Source of the DNA: Talpa occidentalis
Taxonomy: Eukaryota > Chordata > Mammalia > Eulipotyphla > Talpidae
Reading direction: 5' to 3'
Length of the DNA stretch: 64,000 bases
NCBI RefSeq assembly: GCF_014898055.3
Contig: NW_023604295.1
Span: forward strand, 72,008,301-72,072,300
Made by a program: the position numbers and the translations under genes. Positions 56,718-64,000 of this stretch are shown here, piece by piece (positions within the stretch are counted from its first letter, which is position 1; each line of letters begins with the position of its first letter). The notes beneath the pieces were generated by a model. That model was not told the origin of the DNA. It made no database searches and worked only from the letters and a program-made list of their open reading frames with translations.

Positions 56718-57191
56718 TTATTGATACTTAAGAGATGAAGAGAGCAGGGCCAAGCCTGCACTTTTCCCTTTAGATAATAGTAGATTTATTTGGCTAAAGA
56801 TCATTTTAAAAGCTAGAGACAATTTCTTAAAAAGTAACTTTGGCATTTTTACTGCAGAGAGATAGTGTCTTGGGACATACAACCCAGGCATTTTTACTGT
56901 GTGGAGACAGTTTTGGGGGACATAAGACTTCGGCATTTTTACTAGGAGAAAAGAGACAAAGAGCATGGTCAGAGTGAAGGTGTTGGTGTAATATGACATA
57001 TAAACTCTACTAGCTTCCCCGAGGAAAACAACTGAGTTCAGAAGCGGAGTTTTACAAAGTCTGCAGGAGAATCCTGACATACCTGAGTGACTGGCAACCA
57101 CCAGAGGCAGATCAGGGAATAACTGGGCTGAGCCTTGGGTACAGCCTTGGGTAAGGGAAGTGGGTGAATACCGGCCATCCATAAAGATCAT
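56718..57191 (-). other. 157-codon open frame with internal 15-residue repeat, unknown
   Basis: The longest uninterrupted ATG-started frame outside L1, SINE and L1 5'UTR sequence. Residues about 85-130 contain near-repeats of a 15-residue unit starting VKMPK/VKMPG, encoded by a 45-bp DNA repeat. No domain or signal peptide is recognised. The region is moderately GC-rich compared with its flanks and might be a retroviral LTR or other regulatory DNA with tandem motifs. I do not claim it is a gene. Confidence 0.25.
56797..56960 (+). repeat. 45-bp tandem repeat, about 3-4 units
   Basis: GGCATTTTTACT recurs at 56,842, 56,887 and 56,932, exactly 45 bp apart. Units 1 and 2 share most of their length. 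Unit 3 is clear for about 25 bp, and a decayed unit seems to precede at 56,797. Confidence 0.8.
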
Positions 57192-58387
57192 GAGCGTGAA
57201 TGCAACCTATTGAACCATTTGAATTTAGCAATCTCTGTCTTCTTTACAAAACTCCCTTCTGCATATTTAACTATTTTGCTTATCCTATAGATTGATGTTT
57301 CAACATTCCAGATTTCACAAATGTTAAGGATGACGGGTTGTTTCATAATTTAAAATTGTGATTATTTTAGTTTACAGGAAGGGGGAATTAGCACACACAG
57401 ATCAGAGACCCAAGAACCATTTAACTTGGACATGTTAATGAAAAAATATACTGTTACATGATTTTAAAATCTAAGTTTAAAAAATAGCTATTTTACATAT
57501 CAGAAATAATTGTGAATCTGTTCTTCAAGAATTAAAATGTTTCTCTTAGAACATGTTTAAATGAGCTAAAATGGGAACAAATATGATTTCAATTACTTTA
57601 ACCTGGGACTTTTTACTTTTAATTTTGTTCATCCTTGTTCTGTATTTTGTTAAGCAATTACTTAAATAATTTGCATTTCTTACATCTAAGTACTTTTTGG
57701 ATATGATGTTTATTCCTAGATATAATGAGGACTAATTTTATTTCATTTCAGAAAATTAAAGATTTATTGTGTCTCAAGACTAAAGCATACTTCTAAATGC
57801 CAGATGCTCTTCATCAATAATAGCAGTGTTCATATTCATTCTCTTCCAAATTTTCACTTCTTCCTTTGCTTTCTTACTCTGGAGTTATATTACTGCAACA
57901 ATTAAATTTTCTCTAATTTCTGCTGGTCAGTGCTAAGATCACTCCAATATTGATGAAGAAAACTGTATATTTATGAATTAAGCTTGATCTCAAACTATTT
58001 TCTGCATAGCTGAATTAGTTAGTTATAGTTAAGACATGGGGCTAACAGTATAGCATCTCAGAAAAGCTATAACATTTACCTTCTCTCCTGTCTACAGTAG
58101 AAACAAAAGTTCCTTTTATTTCATTATTTTGCCTTCATTAGGGTGCTGTAGTCATTTTAGATTGAGGATGAATCACCACCATACTAGTAATTTAACCTCC
58201 TGAAAAAAGGAATATGAAATTAACAGGAAAGGCATTTCCTTTTATGGAAGAAATGTTTGTTTCATAGTCTACTGGAGAGCTCGGCCATTGACTCCATCTA
58301 GCAACAAGGTGATTTTGGAATTGCAGTCTCTAGTCAGGAGGTCTGTGTGTTCCACTCAGACCTGGAGGTGGGTTCTGGTTCTAAAAG
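57192..58387. other. Intergenic DNA, nothing recognised
   Basis: AT-rich DNA up to the LTR. 58,280-58,387 is less AT-rich and adjoins the LTR, but no primer tract like the one at 30,767 is seen. Confidence 0.45.
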
Positions 58388-58866
58388 TGATAAGGGGAAA
58401 GGATGTTCTGAGCAAACTCCAAACAGGCTTTGTGGAATCTGCCCCCTCTCCAGATTGGAACCATCAAGACACTGGGAACTATAAATCCTTTGGTGAAAGG
58501 AAGGGTTGTGAGAAACCGAGGGTAGAGTTAAGCAGCCATGTTTTGTTTGTTTGTTTGTTTGGGTATATAACCAGCCATGTGGGTTGGGGGTTGCTCTCTT
58601 GGCCTCACAGTGCTTAGCTTTTAACCAGCTCTCAGCAGGTCATTGGGATTCCTGGTCAGCAGAACTGGTAGGACACATTCACAAATTTATTTCCCTCTTT
58701 TTCTCCCTGAGTTATTCATTTCTTCATTTTCTCTTCTCTTGTAAAAAAATCTTTTTATCAACCTTTTGTATGTGCCTGCAGTTTAGCATTAATAAGTCCC
58801 TTTCAAGCATGAGGGTGAGGACCCAAAGTCATGCAACCCTTTTCATATAGTGGTTGCTCTGTAACA
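58388..58866 (+). mobile_element. Endogenous retrovirus LTR (479 bp), older copy
   Basis: Collinear with the 30,290-30,766 LTR along its whole length. It starts TGATAAGGGGAAAGGATG and ends TAACA. Shared blocks include CAGGCTTTGTGGA, GAGGGTAGAGTT, a TATA-type box at 58,563-58,570, TTTTCTCCCTGAG, GTGCCTGCAGT and GGGTGAGGACCCA. The polyadenylation signal is degraded. A (TTTG)n tract is inserted at 58,543-58,560. No internal retroviral sequence or clear target-site duplication is seen next to it, so it is probably a solo LTR. Confidence 0.75.
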
Positions 58867-60236
58867 GAAGGAAGAAGGATAAATGAAATGTCACAATCTT
58901 AAGTGCCAGGTTGATGATGTATGCACTACGGTTTCATAGTTCCCTCCTTCATAATCTTTTATTTTCTACTCTTTTGGTTTAAGCTATTTCTACATTCATT
59001 TCTCCTTTTTTAGAGAAAACAGAGGGTGTGTGGCTCTAGAGCTTAGATATTAAATAATATTAGCTTAGACAGTAAATTGAAAGTTATTTAATTTACAAAA
59101 AAATGTGCTTCACTCTGAAAGTTTAAAAAAATATATCTCTATGGTCTCAGGGAAGTGTATATAGTATATGCTTAATTAATTACATAGATGCTTCATTTAC
59201 CAAATAGTTATTCTGTACTTGTTACATAAATCGAGCTGAGTATTTTGGAGATACACACAATTTAAGCACAAAGAAAATGCCCTGGAGTAATTTACTAACT
59301 ACCAAAGGATATTCACTAAGAAATAACTAAGCAGGACAATGATGCATGAGGTGTCACATGACAGAGAAATGAGACTTTGTTCTTGCCACCCAGTGTGTCT
59401 TTAAAGGAACCCCTTCCAATGTATATTTTCACAAGATTACCTTCTTGAATTTCTGTTTATATCCTATATATTTATCAAGTATCCCATTACAAACACATAA
59501 TTATTATATTAGGGAATAAAAATGATGCTACCCTCTATATAGAATTGTTCATCTAAATTATTTAATTTTTGTTATTTGGTTTTATTTATCATGAAAAGGG
59601 TGTAATTATAAAGTTTATAATATTTCTTCTGTTCCTTAATGAGACAAAAAAAGAGTGAGTCTCAAAGTTTAATGTTCCTAATGATATGGGAAGTTTGCTG
59701 AAAAATTGTATTTAAAGACAGCAAAGAGATTCTGATTGCATGGGTTGAGTATAAAAGTCAGGAACGATCATTTTCCACAAACACCTCTACTAATTACTTG
59801 TTCACTCTTCTTCCCACTCTAAAGACATTTGGTTTAACGAACAAACCACGGTAACTTTATATGAATAGAAACCACTTTTGATAGACTTCCTTTGCACAGT
59901 TTATTTTTTTCAGACATAAACAGTTTCTTTGTGAAATTGTTCCTGCCGGTGTGATTGCCTCTTCTAAGAGAAGACGACTATTCTCATTTGCTTTATTAAG
60001 ATAAAAATCAATGTACTTAAATGCTTACTTCTTAATGAAAATGTAGTTCCACACAGGAGAGGATTGATGAGTCCTCTTCATAACTTTAATTATATTTTTA
60101 AATTAAAGAAAGTATTAAATATGACAAACAACTATTTATATCCATCATTAATGATACAAGTAGCATTAATTAACTCCTTCCTAATTATTAGTTTGCCTTA
60201 GTACTTCTGAATTTTAAGGTATGACTGGGATTAAGT
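58867..60236. other. Intergenic DNA, nothing recognised
   Basis: AT-rich. 59,195-59,340 has ancient-repeat character, too decayed to name. No frame above 60 codons. Confidence 0.45.
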
Positions 60237-60322
60237 GGAAGGAAGAAAGGGAGAAATGAAGGAAAGAGGAGATAGAGGAAAAAAGGAAGACAGGAAGGAA
60301 GATAAAGAAAGCAAGCAAAACC
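60237..60322 (+). repeat. (GGAA)n-type polypurine tract
   Basis: GGAAGGAAGAAAGGGAGAAA-type sequence, almost pure purine for about 85 bp. Confidence 0.85.
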
Positions 60323-60477
60323 TAAAAAAAATAATATTTTTTATCTTGTAAAATTATATGAACGCAGATCCCTAAGTTCAAATATGCAAGTTTAAATACG
60401 TAAAAACACCAGTAATACTAATTGCTGTGCCTTCCTCTCCCAACTCTTGCTATGTTCATTGAAAGATATCAATGCCT

Positions 60478-60744
60478 GGGCCTCCCCTGGTGGCACAGTG
60501 ATTGAGCGCTGGGTTGCGAAGCTGCCCGCAGCCTCTGCAGTGCTGGTTCTATCCCCCGCCAACGGCGAGGGTCCCACATGGCGCGCAGACCTCTCCTGCT
60601 GCCCGCTGCTCCCCTCAGCAATGTATTTCAGTCCATCTGCCTGTTCTGTTCCCTGCTCTGGTGCTTGTGAATTCTCTCACCCTCCCACGCTTCTGACTGT
60701 ACCCAGTTCTTGTATAAATAAATAATCTTAAAAAAAAAAAAAGA
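60478..60744 (+). mobile_element. tRNA-derived SINE, subfamily A
   Basis: Full-length in plus orientation, head GGGCCTCCCCTGGTGGCACA. Target-site duplication GAAA(G/A)ATATCA(A/G)TGCCT at 60,461-60,477 and 60,743-60,759, two mismatches. The tail AATAAATAATCTTAAAAAAA keeps the AATAAA signal and a shortened TCTT. Confidence 0.9.
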
Positions 60745-60759
60745 AAAATATCAGTGCCT

Positions 60760-63338
60760 AGTTTTTTACTGATTGCTAACATAATTTAGATAAATTATCT
60801 TATTTTTACTAAAATTGAAGTTGATGTACTATCATTGCACTTCTTAAAAAAGTGTAATTTTCCAATTTGAAATATTGTATTCAGGAACACAAACATTGTT
60901 TTTGACTTTCAAGACCTGCCTCTGCATTATCCCAAAGAACATACAGTTGGTCTAATTTTAACCTTTAATTTCATTGAGTAGATAATCATCTTACAACTAC
61001 GAATGCCAGGCCGATTTCCTGCCAACTCTTCCCACCTTTAACACTACCATCATTGATGTTTATTGATTTGAAGTTCCTACATCACAGTACTTAATTAATT
61101 TCAAACACAGCAGAATATTTTGGGATTTTATATTCAGGATCCCATTGATTACTTGTCTTGCCAGTTTTAATCAGATTTGGGAAGAGGGAAGATTATGTCA
61201 AGGCTGTCTACTCATTTCTGGTTAAAAATGTTATAAGCTCAATCATTAGAAAGCATTTCATTTGAATAATGCATCTAAGCCTTGCAGTCATCAATTATAC
61301 ACACTGGGCATTAACATAATTTTGTTTAAACATCAGAAAGAATGTATGTTCTAATTAACAGATACATATGCATATGCCTAAATACAAAAGTTATTTGTTT
61401 AAATGTGTGATATCTTTATTTCACATCTCTGTGCAATTCATATAGATTTTTTTTTTTTTTTGTCACTCTCATATCAAAAGGCCTAATACTAGTCTAAAAC
61501 TCCTGGGACCTTGGTATGGGTTTCTGTGCTCTGCTAAAGGGATAAGCCAAATAGTCAAATACCTCATTGCAAACTTTGCTCTTTAAAGACAGTCTTCTGA
61601 AAGACTATTACCTGCATTGCTGTTTTGTGGTGCAACAGTGACAACCAGTGGCTGTTGGATTTCATATTAACTTGAGAATTTATTGCAGACATTGTATGGA
61701 CTAACCAGGACTCATATCTAGCTTTAATAAATAGCACTCAGAAATAACTTGCTTCTTACTTGTCTTCATCTTATCTTTTACTAAAAATAAGTGAATATTC
61801 TCCACATGTCTATTTGAGAAATCTTTTGTTTTACTAAGTATGTCAAATGAAGATTAAAATGGTTTTACAAAGAGGTCAATGCAAATACTAATACATGGGA
61901 GATGACTGAAAGATACTTAATAAGTTTATTCTACGTGATATGTAAATGGAATTTCCTATTACTTTTGTCTTTCACCTCCAAGGGGGAAAAAAAGAAGAAA
62001 CCGCTAGGTATCTGTGAAAAACAGGACAAAGCACTCCATGGGCAAACAGTTGGGGATTGTATAATTATTCACTACCTGAACATCCCAGATTGGTCCCATC
62101 TTCCTGTCCTAAAAGGTCCATTATTTCTTTCAAATGGAGAACTTAATGGAGTAAAGCTTTGCTAGATGTAATGAGCTGAATAATGTGGAGTTCAACTTTG
62201 TATTATGGACTTTTGAAGACTCCAAACAGTTAAAACTAATGATTTAATCCCTGTATTTATTTAAATTTTTTGGACACATCTATTTAGATATTCTTGAAGC
62301 TCTTTCTTAGACAGAGTGATCTAGAAATACCCTCTTTTCCCTATTTCTATAACATTCCAACTGTCTCTTTTTTTTTTTTTTTTTTTTTTTTACATAGCTC
62401 CAAACCTTCATTTCCTCCTTACTGGCAGTGTTCTAAGAGTGCTTATGGCAAATTTGCTTCTGTAATCATAACTTGAACCCATCTGGGGATGAGATTGGCT
62501 ACAAGCTTAGTATTTCCACTTAACATATTCATGATTAGCATGCACAGAAGGAGTAGAATTAGGATGAATGTTTTTGGAACAGTACAGATAAATCCTCATA
62601 AATGTAGTACAACAGCTCTGGAAACGCACAGAGCGGAAATGTAATGAAGCTGAACTCTGTAGAGAGTTTGGTATTCTCAGTACCATGCCTCTCCTAATGA
62701 ACTCATTTAGATTAGAAAATGGATTTAATATTTTATTGGAATTAACCTGAGCCAGTAAAGAGGATTACAATTTCTTTCCATAAATATAGTGATATTACAG
62801 GGTGAGGTAGCATGTTACATGAATATTAAGCACTTTATGAACATTGTCATGAAGCCAAAAGGAGTAAGGTGATTATATTTTAATATAGCGGTACTGTTCT
62901 TACAATAATTAAATTTGAATAGCAGTAAAGGGATATTTAAAAAAGATTTAAATCAGAATTGTGTTGCGTATTCAGAGCTGAAAAGGCCATGTGATTAAAA
63001 TTAAACTCAGGATAGACTGTTGAAGTAACCAGCCTCAGCAGAAGTTATAACTTCCCAAGAGAGAAATAAATAACAAACTTGGAGTTGGGGGTGGGAAGGG
63101 AAACTAAGATAACTAAGATTATGAATTCAACTAAAGAGAATGATCATGTCCACACTAACCTGAAGAAAGTTTATTTACTTACCTTTGACAACTGGGTCAC
63201 ATAAGTTAGCCCAGAAAAAAAAAAAAAAACAAAAACAAAAGCAAAAACAAAAACCTCTACTTGCAGTATTGACTGGGTTCTTCTCCTTTCTGTTATCTTA
63301 TGTTTTCAGTCTAAACTCTCTCAAGTCCTTTTTGGAAG
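60760..63338. other. Intergenic DNA, low in repeats
   Basis: T-runs at 61,447-61,461 and 62,370-62,391, A-rich tract at 63,216-63,255. Longest frame 87 codons (61,902-62,165), no domain. No gene recognised. Confidence 0.5.
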
Positions 63339-63356
63339 ATGAGTGAAGGTTTTCTT

Positions 63357-63648
63357 TTTTTTTTTAACATATTTTTAATATTTATATTTATTTATGCATA
63401 CAAGAACTGGGGTATCAGCCAGAGGTGTTGGGGAGGGATGGGTAGGTGAGAGGATTCACCAGAGACAGAGTGGGGAGCAGAACAGGTGGATATCCTGATT
63501 TATACTACTGAGGGTAATAGCAGGCAAGACAGGAGAGGTCTTCTGTGCCAGGTGGGTTAGCTCCTTGTCCAGGGATGAAACTCATGCCAAGGGCTGGCAA
63601 TAGCTTGATAGCACTGAGATTTTAACCCTTGTGCTACCAGGGAGGTCC
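63357..63648 (-). mobile_element. tRNA-derived SINE, subfamily B, diverged
   Basis: Near full-length. Target-site duplication ATGAGTG(A/G)AGGTTTTCTT at 63,339-63,356 and 63,650-63,667, one mismatch. The body has several substitutions and a GGGATGGGTAGG insertion near 63,434. Confidence 0.88.
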
Positions 63649-63667
63649 AATGAGTGGAGGTTTTCTT

Positions 63668-64000
63668 ATAACATCATATAAAATTTATGTACAGACTAAC
63701 TAGGGAGAATTCGTGAAAGGTTATGAATGCTTTCCTGTACCACTAAGCGTCTTCTACCATTAAATTTAAAAAAATCTAGTTGATGTATTATAGACAATGG
63801 AACTAATATTACACATTTGTAATTTTAAAGAAAAAAAAATCAACTGTAGCATGGATCTAATCCAGTCTTAAACAAAGGGCAAGCTTTGGCCCTGGAGAGC
63901 CATTTCTACCCATTTTGTAAAGTCAGCTACTGTGCATATGTGCACCCGAGCGTTCACTGATTTTACAGGATAAGGCACAGTGAGCACTGCTTGCTAGAGG
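63668..64000. other. Intergenic DNA to window end, nothing recognised
   Basis: AT-rich sequence without a gene or nameable repeat. Confidence 0.45.

Noticed and set aside
1..64000. Carnivore CAN, horse ERE or vesper-bat VES SINE assignment
   Set aside because: The head and tail wording do not fit those families as I remember them. The Rhin-1 type fits better, though unverified.
1..64000. A prokaryote-like operon, defence system or other undescribed gene system
   Set aside because: No long frames, ribosome-binding sites or gene clusters. All frames longer than about 150 codons lie in L1, SINEs or the L1 5'UTR, except the uncertain one at 56,718-57,191.

Overview
This window is AT-rich, gene-poor nuclear DNA from a placental mammal. 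No protein-coding exon, processed pseudogene or structural RNA gene can be supported. Almost every recognisable feature is a retrotransposon or a fossil of one. About 25 copies or fragments of one tRNA-derived SINE of roughly 265 bp are present. Its head reads GGGCCTCCC(C/T)GGTGGCGCA and its tail reads (AATAAA)nTCTTTAAAA. From memory this matches the Rhin-1 type SINE of horseshoe and leaf-nosed bats (Rhinolophoidea), so I infer a rhinolophoid bat. The species is not proven, and no database was searched.

Layout. 0-6.3 kb: SINEs nested in old LTR and LINE relics, plus an old hAT-like DNA element. 6.3-7.0 kb: a young, clean 5'-inverted (twin-primed) L1. 7-12.8 kb: mostly unrecognised DNA with two SINEs. 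11.9-13.9 kb: a local duplication of about 115 bp and a 5'-truncated L1. 14.7-15.7 kb: an old inverted L1. 16.4-17.8 kb: a cluster of four SINEs. 18.5-20.5 kb: a GA microsatellite, LTR-like relics, a hAT-like relic and a SINE+L1 pair. 23.2-31.8 kb: the main structure, a nested stack. An old L1 carries a SINE and was then hit by a nearly full-length L1 (24,548-31,404, minus strand). That L1 was in turn hit by an endogenous-retrovirus LTR, a SINE joined to a deletion at the ORF1/ORF2 junction, and a SINE at its 5' target-site duplication. 31.9-43 kb: MER5A-like, MIR and L2-like fossils, four more SINEs and a truncated L1. 44-45.7 kb: a decayed retroviral pol with RNase H and integrase traces. 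46.8-47.4 kb: two SINEs sharing one target site. 50-64 kb: sparse SINEs, a second LTR of the same family (58.4-58.9 kb), a 45-bp tandem repeat and long unrecognised stretches.

The elements relate to each other through L1 machinery. The SINE and L1 copies have poly(A) tails and target-site duplications typical of L1 endonuclease-primed insertion. Three separate places show a second insertion re-using the target site of the first. I found no undescribed gene system. The most informative anomalies are the repeated target-site re-use, the repeated units in the L1 5'UTR, a perfect 56-bp tandem duplication inside the retroviral relic, and a 45-bp repeat lying in frame in a 157-codon ORF.
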